A DNA stretch of 64,000 nt from Dimorphilus gyrociliatus (taxonomy: Eukaryota; Annelida; Polychaeta; Dinophilidae). Location of the stretch: positions 2,432,496-2,496,495 of the forward strand of contig CAJFCJ010000004.1 in NCBI GenBank assembly GCA_904063045.1. Direction: 5' to 3'. The notes below the pieces were generated by a model, which saw only the letters and a program-made list of their open reading frames with translations, was not told where the DNA came from and did no database searches. A program made the translations under genes and the position numbers. Below, one piece after another: positions 1 through 12,014 of the stretch (position 1 is the stretch's first letter; each line of letters starts with the position of its first letter).

Positions 1-997
1 ATATGTATATTAATCATACACATACGTACTATATACCTCTCATTCATCTTTGTATAGTTAGAAAACTCTATACTATTAAGAATTTCAAAAGGAAAGGAAA
101 CTCTAACACTAGATAAAATATTATCAGGTATCTTCTAGTTTAGATAAAGCTCAGCTTTTTTTTATATATCAAACAGTTAACGAGAAAGAGCTATAACTAG
201 TTTTTTATAACGCTTTGTTTATTACTTCTTATGTCTTTGTTTAAGATCGATTACTATTAATAGTACTATTACTACTACTGAAAAGTGTTCAAGCACTTGG
301 AGTTATTACAATTTTCCGTTCACATTATTTAGAGAATATAGAATATCGCCAACTTCAATACGATTCTCTTATGTATAATTACGTAAGAACCGTTACATAA
401 TTAACTAATTTTTGAACAATGTAAAAGAAAATTAAACGTTAAAACTTTTTAACAAACAGCAGATATTTGAATTTGCCTGAATAGGTTGGATCGTTTCTTA
501 ATTTAATCATTTGTTGACTAAACGAAAATAAGTTACGTAGTCAATTCAATTAAAGTTGATTGAATAAATCTTTAAAATGAAAGGGAAAGAAGAGAAAATA
601 GGCATTTAGTTCCTTCTTTCTCTTTTTATAATATACGTTGAAAAGCTTTTTCTTTCTAACATTGTTTTATAGAGTAAAAATATTTGTAATCCGTATTTAA
701 AACATTTGTAAGGAAGTATTATTTATCTGTTAGAGATTATTTCAATACTTATTTTTAATAAAATATCTAAAAGATTAGTGGCTAGCAACACTTTAGAAAA
801 TAATCTGTCTCATAAATATTCATATTTATAAGTTTTATTTTTCTCTTAAATAGAAGAAAACTTTTACTACGGTCTCTTAAAAGGCTATAGCTGCTACTGT
901 GCTGCTATGTTCTTTTGAGGGATATATCTCATTTTTATCAACTTTGTTTCGAAAACTCTTACTAAAATCATTGTCAGTATCTGCTGGTTAAAGTATA
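1..997. other. gene-free AT-rich sequence upstream of the ankyrin gene
   Basis: I see no coding exon here. The sequence is AT-rich with no long repeat. It presumably holds the promoter and 5' UTR of the gene starting at 998, but I cannot point to a specific promoter element. Confidence 0.4.
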
Positions 998-3900
998 ATG
1001 GGTTCGGGTGTATCGACACTAGATTATCATCTTAAATCTACTGCAATAAATGCTGGAAAAGGTAAACTTTTAATTGATTCTTTTTCGTTTTTCTATAATT
1101 AATTAACTTCTCTTTCCCATCCTTTCTCACTAGGTTTGTTCCAAGCTGTAAGAATTGGAAACAATCCCGTAGTATGCCAAAGACTATTAAAGCTAGAACC
1201 AAATCTGGCTTTAGAGCTTTACGATGGACTGATGAAGAAAACTGTTCTCAGAGTATGCAAATTTTTTTCCAAACGAATTTAAAGTTGACATTTGGTAAAG
1301 ATGCATTAAAACAATAACAGATTGCCCATCACCAACTTTCTGTAATAGATGAAAGTAGTCCGGAATATCAACTTCGATTACAAATCTATAATATAATTAA
1401 AAATGGTGTAGACGAAGCTATGAGAACAGCTATTTTAAAGGACAATCTGAAGTATATAGTAGATTTATTCAAAGGCGGTAAAATACAAACTTAATCAATG
1501 TTTTATGAATGCAAAATTTATTTTCTTCTTTCTAAAAAGGTGCTGACGTTGTACAACTTGATAATCCTTCGTGTACGAACAAACTTGGTTGTTTAGGTCT
1601 GGCTTGTGATAAAAAAACTATTAACAATGAAATAGTTAAATTCCTTACTGACAGCGATGAAAGAAACATTCCGGTAAAGTGTAAAATACCACTTGATGCT
1701 ACTGAATACTTATAATAATGATAAAAAAATCCAGGTACTTTGTGAGGAAATGAAACCTTTTTCTCGTAAAAGTCTATTTAACAAGATACAGGAAAAGGGA
1801 AGTTCAGATTTGCAAAACGATTCAAGAAAGAAAATTGAAAATCATCTTTTCAAATTGATAGCAACATCAGATGTAGATGCGGCAAAAATGGTCGAGAAAC
1901 TCGGGTTAATAGCTTTCATATCTTTTTTCTTATCTATAGTATGTAAGTGTTGTAATTTTTATAGATATCAATTTTTTCCACTGAACTTTTCAAATGATAA
2001 GAGCGAAACTCCAATAGAAGTGGCGATAAAGAACAGAGCATTCAAAACAATAAGCAGTATTTTACGTTATGATGTAAAATATTCTTCAATTTTCTCGTTT
2101 TCTTTTATAATTGATTATTTTTATTTGTTCTTTTTACTTAGAGAAATAACATACCAATAAATATCCAAGAGGCTAAGTATGAATTACTATTTATATTATT
2201 AACTTCCTTGTCCCCCAGCCCCACGAAAACTTCCCTCTATTAAGACTTTTACTTTTAACAGCCATCAAATTACAGTTGCCCTAAATATTGGTCGAAATAC
2301 TGAGGAGTTATTCAAACATTTAAACGAGATTAACTCAATTGAAAATTTTTCTAAACATTTAAGAAATATCGATAAACGTGCAGTTGATGAGAGAGGTAAA
2401 ATATAATGACAATGGGTTTAAATACTAATAATTGTAATATAGGTAATAATATTTTGAACCTTGCACTCATTAATGAATGCTCCGAAGATATTTTGAGAGT
2501 AATCCTAAAAAACAGTCAAGTATTGCATAATGTTGTTAATGACGATGGACTCGACTGTATTCAAATTACCATTAAACATCTTGAGAATAGATATTTGAAA
2601 ATTTTATTCGAAGAAGGAATAAGTTTATTAAACCCAAGGCAAATAAATTACTTAGAATTTGCTAAAGGTGAGTAGTTCTTCCCTCCTCCCTCCCTCCCTC
2701 TCTCTCTCTCTCTCTCTCTCTATCATAGATAATACTTGTGTACTATGTAGAGGTGAATAAATTTGAAGAATTTGAAATGATTTTAACTACTGAAATGTGG
2801 AAAATTTTAAGAACGGCAGTGTCAGTGTCAGATATGAAAACTTTTCATGAAGTTACCGCTTGTGGTGGTAATCCTAAGATTATCAATCGCGACTTTAACT
2901 TGGAAGATTCATCGTCCCTTATGCATTGCGCTATCGAAAAAGGTAATCAAGTGAAATTAATAAGCAATCAATCGCTATTTATGTATCGATTTATTTTAGA
3001 TCAGCGAAAAATGATAAAAGAACTATTTTTAATTGGAGTAGATATTGGTAATACGCATCATCCAGATGAACTGACTCCTTTACATTTAGCAATTCTCAAA
3101 GATAAAGATGCAATTGTCGATGAACTCTTCGCCTTTAATTTGCCCCAAAACTTGAATTTATCTTCACAGAGTTTGACTGAAAGTAGAACAGCTTTAATGG
3201 AAGCTGCTATTAGAAATAAATTAGAAGTGGTAAAACTTCTAGTATTGAATGGAGCTGATACGCAACAGAAGGATAAGTCGGGAAGGACAGCTGCCGCTTT
3301 AGCGTCGAACAAAAATATTGCGTATTACCTACAGAGTATAGAAGATATTGTAGATGAACTTCAAATATTAGACAATATTCCAGTTGGAGATAATTTGCAA
3401 AATCATCCAAGAATATTGCAGGAATGCGAAGGTTATTCTCTCGAACCTCAACCTTTAAGTAATATGGATAAGAGAAAAAGATACCTTAAAATTGTCAGGA
3501 TTGATAATCATTTATCGTTCATGAGTATCGATAATCTAAATACAAAATTAGGTAGTGCTATCAAAGCTTCGGAATTGCAAGACGTCAAAAGTTTCTGCAA
3601 TGACGGAGCTGATGTTGCCTGTTCAAGTGGTTCTTTAACGCCTTTAAGATTAGCTAATCAAACGCTAAACAAACTATATAATTTTTATAGGAACGCTAAT
3701 TTTCATGAAGGTAACAGCCATGGATATGAAAAAATGCAGAAAGCTATTAGCGTATCTATTTGGATACAAAATAGATTAAACTTCGAGTTGTGTAGAGCAA
3801 TTAGAGATAATGATTATCCTAGACTGATTGGCTTAACTGAGGCAGGAGCTAGTTATACTCTTCCTGATATTGATCAAAAAACAAAAGTTAAAGAACGATT

Positions 3901-6900
3901 CACCTCACCATTTGGTTTAATTGGAATATCTTTGGAAAATCACGACAATGTGGACATTGTTAAAGCAGTATTAAAGTTTACTCCAGAGGAAAACAATCAA
4001 GTTTTGGTCAGCCATAATTCTTTAACTTCAATAAACATTGCCCAAAAGTACAAAAGACATAATAGTGCTCAAATTATTATTCAATATTTTACCTTGAGTT
4101 TTAAATTACTACTTGAAAACGTAACAAACAATGACTCTTTAAGTCAGTTGGAAAAAGAACAATTGGTAAAAAAAATGGAAATTTTGATGAAGGATGGAGC
4201 CTTACCTTCAATAAATACAAAGGAAATTCTAAAGCAAGCTCTTCAGTTCTCCAATTACAACTTATTTAGATTAACTTTGGAAAAAGGAGCCGACCCAAAT
4301 TTAATAACTGAAGAAGACATCGATAGATCACCTAATAATAGCGATATAAAAAACATCTTTTTATTTTATAAAAAACAACACGAAACCCATAATAACTTGG
4401 TTAACGCTCTCTTTAAAGGAGATTTAAAGTTTGTTACCGAATTTCATAGACGGGGTTGTAATACTGCTGGTTATAATTTTAACGGTGATACTTTTGTACT
4501 TTGGGCAACAAAGCTAGGTTCGAAAGCTTTAGTTGAGTATTTCTTAGGAGTAGGAGGTCCGCTTGATCATCGAAGTTTAAGTGAAACGAAATCTTTGGTT
4601 GAAATATCAAAGAACTCAAACAACGTCGATCTATATAGTTTAATTGAAAATGAGGTGAAAAAACGTTTAAAAATGTCAATTATCAGCGGTGATTGTAGTG
4701 AAATTGACATATTATGCTCTTCGAATTCATATCTGTTAGCCGATATCGAAGAGGACTTGCTTGCTAATGATAACGAAACAATTGGAACTTTGGCTGCTAA
4801 GAATTTTTCTATAGAAGTATTTAGAACACTACACACTTACAACGTTAACTTTCATAAGTTAAATAACTTGGGAGAATTTCCCTTAGCTATAGCGGCGTCT
4901 AAAGGAGATTTTAGCATTGTTGAATTTCTTGTCGAAACAGCTGGAGTAAATGTACAAGAACAATATGGCAATTCAACAGCAGCTGATTTGGCGCAAGCCA
5001 AAAAATTCCTTGTAATTGCTCACTATCTAAATACGGGAGAATTACCAGAGGATGATTTAGACAGCAAAGAACCATTATACACTTTAAATGAACTATTAAA
5101 CGCTGTTAAAAAGGCAAATCATACAATTATTGATGAATTTATAGACGATGATTATAACGATCCAAAATTAAAAGTTCAACATTGTAAGCAGATGATTTTA
5201 TGCGCAAAAAGGTTATTTTTTATTATTAGTTTTATTTTTATTGTGGTTATTAAAACTATTGTTATGTACAAACAAATCAAATATTCAAAAGGTGTTTTAC
5301 CTACAACACAGAGAACGGAAGCTGGATATTGCTATAAAACTAGAAAGATTAGCTAAAGATATGGTTGATCCATATACTACCGGTATGTAAAGATTCATAC
5401 ATCATTCAATTTTAGTATTTTATAACATTCCTATCATTTTAATTTAGGTCGAGTTCTTACGCTTTCCAATAAACTAAGAGAAGTTCTAACAACTATGACA
5501 AAGACAATCTATCAGTTAATTATAGAAACTGACGAAGTAGGTTCGGATACAGATAACTTGACGGCTATTAGACGACTAACTAAAGAGAGAATCTGTAAAA
5601 CATTCCTGTCGAAAACGGATATTAACGGAGAGAAACAGGAATTACGGGAAATGGCCAAAAAAACCGAAACCGAAATCGACAACATTGATATACAAACAGA
5701 CGAAATTAAAGAATCATTAAAGAAAAAGAAAGATGAATTGGAGAAAGCTACTGATCCGGAAGAAAGACTATCCTTAAGAAAGGATATAGAGGAAACGGAG
5801 AGAAGGGTAAAAATTTAAGATATTTAAAGATTTACGGTATTCAATTCAAGCTGTAGGATAGTAAAAAACAACTTATTGTCTGTTTTGGATAAAAAGAGGA
5901 ATAATAGCAACAGTAGGCTGAATAGAAGGTAAAAGTATATATCTTCCAATTTGGCTTTACATTTGAGAACTTCCTAAGCAACTACAATTTACTTCCAGTT
6001 TAATTAATTATTGAAATGTATGTTTACTTGTAATATTTAGAAGATATACTTTATAATAGGCTCTTCAAGTAAAAATATAAGACATTCTTAATTTTGCTTA
6101 GGAAACTATATACTAAAGGATTCTAAGTATCCAATTATCTTTAGATTTTATCCCTCTGTTTATGAATTATTAAATTCTTTGTTTACAGATGCCTCTGTTG
6201 AACTATTATAGAATTTTACTGAACGAAAAAACAAATATTATTAAAAAACATGAAGAAATATTGGAACTTAATCAAAGCAGCAGGGCGGAAGTGTATACAT
6301 TCTTTAATAGAATAAAAAATCAACTTAAAATGTTATATGCTCAACACTACGTTCAAGATGATGAGAAGGAAAAAACTGACGATCAGTCTGAAAACGATAG
6401 CATTCGTAAAGTCATTGTCTTATTCAGCGATTCTGTAATGGAGTTGGCTATTGACGAAATTGACAAAAGTTCGTCTGATGGAGTAAGCCTTTATCATATT
6501 TAATTCTTCTTTTCCTAATATCTTATTAACAATTAGAGAAAGATTGTCTCGATTCTTGCGAGAACTCTTCAGGCAACAAATAGCGATATAACAATAGACA
6601 ACGAAGTACAATCAGAGGAACGTTTACTCTTAACAAGTGGTCTTCTCGATATTGAAATATCATTATCGAGTTACAGAATAGCGCTATTTTATCATCATCA
6701 AGTTGGTGTATTTATAGGTAAGAAGGGAATATTTACATATTTTTAGCTAATTATCAAATGAAAATATGCGGATTGTTTATTTTAATATAGACGACGAAGC
6801 CTTCAAAATGATTTACAACTTTTCCGATTTCATAACATATGCAATATATACGAACAGATCGAAATTTAATGATATACAACCAATACAATTGAGTAAGTGA

Positions 6901-8684
6901 AATATATCTATAATTAATATTTATTCAATTAGATAATCAATGTATTCTATTCATTTTTCACTTAAAAAAAAGATGAACAGTTCGCGCTTGCTGCTACTAC
7001 GACATTAAGCTTAATATCGGATATTGGAGAGAAATTAAAGGTATAGTATAGGAAAGTGTTTTTTCATTTTCCATCTTATTACTTGGATCTTTTCTTTGGA
7101 AATAGGCTAAAATTAAATGTGCGGATGAAACCATTCGTGATACAACTATATATGAATTAAGCACGGAAGGAGTAATTATTACATCAAATGGACATTTATA
7201 CGGTGATGAGAAAAATATTGATATCTTTGGACTCTATCCAGGAACAAAAGAAGTAGCTGAAAAACGAAAGTTGCAATTATTACTAGAAAAAGGGGTGGCT
7301 AATCCGAATTATTACCCTCAAGGTTAACTATTTTAATCCATTTATTCTTTAAAATATTAATTAATAATTAATTATTTTTAGAGTCTATTGAAAAAGTCCT
7401 AAAGTATATATCGAGACAAGAGATAAACAACTTCCTTGATTCGCAAGGTGTTAGCAAAAAGTCTATTCAAATTGAGTTGCAAAAATATTCCGGGATAGTT
7501 GATGATAAAGTTCTAAAATTAAACCAGAAGTTTATAATTTCTCAAGCGAATGTTGAGGATCAGGTATTGATTACGTCATCTTTATAATTTTGTATTTTGG
7601 CCCGATTATTAACCTGCTGCTTTCGCTTCTTGATAACGTCTTTGTACAATTAAAAATTTGTAACATTCACTTTTAGGCACCGACTTACACAATTATAATT
7701 GATTAGCCTCAAGGTAAAAAATAGGACGATTTTATCACATTTGATGCTTTTAAGCGCTTCAATACTGTAACAATTTCGGTTAGCCAGCCGTAACATCAAC
7801 GGTTGGTTATTCAATTGTTAAAGCACACACACAAAAAAAAGAAAGTTTCCTCTTTGAATTCTTTTCAGAGATTCACCTTTTATTACATTCTTTCAGATAA
7901 CAAAAATGTGTGGCCACATTGATGAGCATGTTAAAAAGACGAGTGGAGAGCTGGAACAAGTAAGGCATCATCAACAGGTGTTTATGAAACAAGCACTTAA
8001 CGATTTTAAAAATCAAATGGCTATATTATTGACTACTTATGAAAAAGAAAAGGTTCTTGAGAGATGCCATCTTCTTACCTAATTATTTTAAAATCATAAA
8101 TTTTGATTTAAACAGAGTGAAAGAACTGAGGAATTTAGAAAATTTAAATGGAGATTGAAGCAAATCTACGGCGAACAAAGCGATGATACGGTCGAAAAAT
8201 TAAATAACGATAAAAGAGAGTTTGAGCAAAGAATTAAAGATTTTAATGAGGAAATGCAAAATTCTTATCATCAACTTTTCGAAACAATGCATAAGACTTT
8301 GGGACAATTTGCAGTAAAGGTAAAACTGTCAAAACTAACTGTTTTTTATTAAAAGTGTTTAAGAACCTTCTTGACACTTTGAAGTGATATTGTAAATAAA
8401 ATAAATCATTAATGCTTTACTTCAATTCAGATGAACAATATGGAAATGAGTGTGAATTCTACGGAGAGTACAACAAGTCGATTAGGCGAGGTTGTCCATG
8501 ATTTTAAGGACAAACTAAATTTATTCAAGAGACAAGTATATATAACTATAGATAATATTCGGATAATTTGAATAATTATTGAATATAATTTATATCTTTT
8601 CAGCTTGACTCGTTCGACTTTAAAATTGAAGATATAATTCCCAATTCGGAAAGTCCACTTCCAAAAACTGATATATTCGAATAA
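998..8684 (+). CDS. large ankyrin-repeat and coiled-coil protein, 23 exons, about 1856 aa
   Basis: Exons (by eye): 998-1061, 1134-1252, 1321-1477, 1540-1673, 1735-1904, 1965-2073, 2142-2176, 2262-2395, 2443-2667, 2751-2942, 3000-5211, 5312-5382, 5448-5806, 6189-6482, 6537-6717, 6791-6892, 6973-7040, 7106-7322, 7382-7563, 7897-8052, 8116-8319, 8431-8535, 8604-8684. All phases agree and the total is 5571 nt. The start reads MGSGVST, which fits the N-myristoylation consensus (Gly2, Ser6), so membrane attachment is likely. Degenerate ankyrin repeats fill about residues 30-1180; the clearest are ELTPLHLAILKDKDAIVDEL (about 468), RTALMEAAIRNKLEVVKLLV (about 508) and GEFPLAIAASKGDFSIVEFL (about 1070). 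A Lys/Glu coiled coil lies near 1265-1325. The remaining 530 residues are helical-looking and I do not recognise them. Ankyrin repeats usually bind proteins; no enzymatic motif is visible. Exon 11 (2.2 kb) is far longer than the others. Function unknown. Confidence 0.8.
2699..2721 (+). repeat. (CT)n microsatellite in an intron, just before the splice acceptor
   Basis: A pure CT run follows CCCTCC units inside the 2668-2750 intron of the ankyrin gene. It lies close to the acceptor at 2750 and may act as its polypyrimidine tract. Confidence 0.8.
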
Positions 8685-9371
8685 GAGAGCGCACTCTACC
8701 AGCTGATTCTGTCTTGAACAATTAAATATATATCTTCTCTTCTTTTGGCTTTTTGTAACAAATACATTAAACTTACATTATTAATAGTATTTTGTTGTAA
8801 TATACAGAAATTAGAAGGTATAAAACTCTAAATGGTAAAAGTGATTTTTAAAGGAAGATGTAGGATATGAAAAAGGAATTAATCTGGTAAAGGATTCACC
8901 GTCCTTAAATCGTTAAAATCTCCAGAGAGGATAAAGTAAAGTATTGATTTTAGGGTCGTTAAATTTCGATACATCGCATTTTGGAAGCGGAGACATCGGA
9001 ATCCTTTCTTAAGAAATTCCATTGTTGATGCACATAAACCGCAATTTTTAAACGATTTAGGTCATTTAATGACATAAACTAGTATAATAATAACAAGTTT
9101 CGAAATGTAATTCATCTTTACCCCTTCTTAACGACTTCTTTTCAAGAGCCGACTATAAATCAATTGTATCAATTGTAAGCATTCATCTGTCAAACTGTTT
9201 TTTTAAATTTTACGATTCGCGCCAAATTTTCGGCCCTTAAGGGCTCGTTTGCATATTCGAATTGCACGCGTCAGTCTTTATTGAAATCGCTGCGCGCTCA
9301 TTCAACTGTCAGTCGCGTTAGATCCGCATCGCTCCTAAGACCGGTATTTATTTTCTATTTTTTTTTCTCTT

Positions 9372-9414
<43 letters not shown>

Positions 9415-12014
9415 ATTAACATTATTATTAATATTTTTTGTCCTATATAAATTAATATTCAAATTTATGGCCGTTTTAATAAAAACTAACAATTATTTAT
9501 AATATTTAAGCAATAAACTATTAAATTCTTATTAACTTACCACCATGCGAAAATTTGTTACCTTTAAACAGCCTTTTATGATTATTAAAGAGCTAAATCA
9601 TCATTTTATATTTAGATATATTTTCTTAGGTAAATGTAGCTGTATGGAAAATTAATTCGTACCTTGTTAAAAGTTATAACTAGTTACGTACTTAAGCAAT
9701 TTAATTACATTTTATCGCCTCCTTGCCAAAGGCTTATGTAATGTTATCAAAAGAGAAAATGGAGAATAAATTCTTCTTTTGTTCCCTATTCTTTTTTTCT
9801 TTAACTAATTTTCCACATAATTTACTCAATTAATAGGAGTTTAATATTAACCCACTTCCGCTCTACTGTATTTTTCATGGTAAAAGGGGAGGATGATTGA
9901 AGGAGGTGGGAGGCAAAAAAAGAGAAAGAGAGAAAGAAATTCCTACCTTTTTACCCTTGGTCACTAAAATTTATTTATAAATAAACTAAACTACCTTCCG
10001 ACCGTGCATGATCTATTATTACGGCATTTACATTTAGGTCACGTGACTGTGATTTATGACATTTAGGGAGTTTATGCTCACCCTTTATGCTATGGAAGGG
10101 TTGTTTTTGGTATATTTATTACCCGTTTCTTTTTTATATCGAATATAGGTGGTCCAAAGGTTTATTGGTAATATCTGTTACATTACAGTGTACCGGTGTA
10201 TAAGAAATGACTGTTTTAATGTTTTATAACTTGATTTCTTGTTAAACATTTGCACATATGAAGAACTTTGATTTATTTTATGAACCGGCGAATATTTTAT
10301 TGAAGGTTATTTAAATAAATTAAACTCCCAATTGCGCTTAAGATTAAGGAGAGGGGAAAGAGAGAGAGAGAGAATGAAAGAGGACGGGGAGAGAGAGAGA
10401 GAGAAGAATAAAAATTAATAAGAGTAAATCGATAGGGTTAGGGTCATCTTAAATAAGAGTCTTTTAAGGTACAAGTTACTCTACACCTCGTTAAAAACGC
10501 CGTGGGAAAAATAGACAATACCTTCAGTAAATCGTACGCAAGGGTCTAGTTATGTCACGTTAAAGGTCGTTTGTTCATTGTTGATGTAAAAAAAGTAAAG
10601 GTTATTATATTCAGACTTTTGACTCTTTTATAATAATGAAGAGGTCGGTTTATAAATAGGTAAAGTGACATTTGATTGAGGATTAGGAGTTTTAAGTACA
10701 CAAATATCAAGTTTTGTAAATAATTCACATTCCCCCTCTTTTCTCCATCCTTATTGCATTATCGTCTTCACTTCCTTACCTTGAAATTAATACTAATTAC
10801 TTATTCAACCGGAACCGTATGTCTTCTTGTTATCGTTGGATTTATCCTAAGAGGACAACTTTTAGGAGAAGTATTAAAAAAAAAAGCAGGAAGAAGAGAT
10901 GAAAAAAGTAAACAATTTGTCTTCTTTCATCTTCCCTTGAAGTAAGGAATCGGTGCATGTTCGACCCTAAAAAAATATAAAGGGTTAAAAAAAAACTAGT
11001 AGCGCGATTAACTTGGAAGACCGTGCGAAACGCATGATCACGCTGATAAAAAGGTTACGGAAATGATCCTTTGTGACGTAACGACCCCTAAAAATCCTTA
11101 CTGTCAACACCTGGGGCTATTTTCATTACGCCTTACTGGCTTTTCGAGACTTTTTATGATCATTTAATTTTGGCATCACGCATATTTATCATTCCCCTTA
11201 GTTTACATCTCCTTTAGGAGATCAACCAAGAAGCCGCCTCACCCGTTGTCATCCCTTTACCCTCCCATTCATAAACTACCTAAGATTCAAGCCATTATTG
11301 GCGAGTTCATAAGCTTTCAGAGCACCCTAAAGTGGGCCCTTTAATTGGCGTTTTTAACGTGTCCTCGCGGCGCGTTTGAAAAGGAATCAATAGTACCTGT
11401 AGAGGAGTTTCTATTTATAGAAAGGCCCATACAGTACGATACAGTATGGTGTAATAAAAAAAAGCAGTAGCGTGTGAACATAAAAGGCTATTTTCATATT
11501 TTCGACCCAAGAATAGTATTTTAAAATAATCTATTAAAAATTTATTTCACCGGTTCTATACCTTATTCAAAATTCTTTTGTGCCGCGTCAGAGCCTTCTT
11601 CCTACTACCTTACAGTAATTTTCTTTTCATTCGGCAGCTGAAGAACGTTTTAGAATACCTCTTCTACCCAGTTGGAGTTTTATTGGGTACGTTTTGTTCC
11701 CATTATCATTAGGGATAAAAAAAAGTTTTTTCAAACAATAAACTATTGATAAAGTTTTTCCCCAAAGAAGAAAATTGAATAGAGACAAATCACCGACGAA
11801 ACGTAATAAAGAAGAGAGAATAGGAGATATTAAAAAGGAGAAGACAGTTATATATATATATATATATATAGATATATATACAGTATATATATATACATAT
11901 TCAATCTATACAAAGAGGACGAAGAGGAGGAGTTATTGAATACAATTTAAAAAATACACTCGATCTCATTGAAAAGGCGTTTTGGTTGAATATATATAGA
12001 AAAGAAAGTCTGAA
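8685..12014. other. 3.3-kb intergenic region
   Basis: No convincing exon on either strand. The patch at about 9230-9345 is richer in GC and CpG than its surroundings and may be a promoter or 5' UTR. Between about 10,500 and 11,700 the sequence is mixed-composition and not repetitive, so it is a candidate regulatory region for the downstream pocket-protein gene. An AT dinucleotide run lies near 11,850-11,895. I looked here for the missing N-terminal exons of the pocket protein and did not find any. Confidence 0.4.
9377..9412 (+). repeat. (CT)n microsatellite
   Basis: About 18 uninterrupted CT units, downstream of the CpG-containing patch. It gives rise to a spurious Leu/Ser open frame. Confidence 0.85.
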
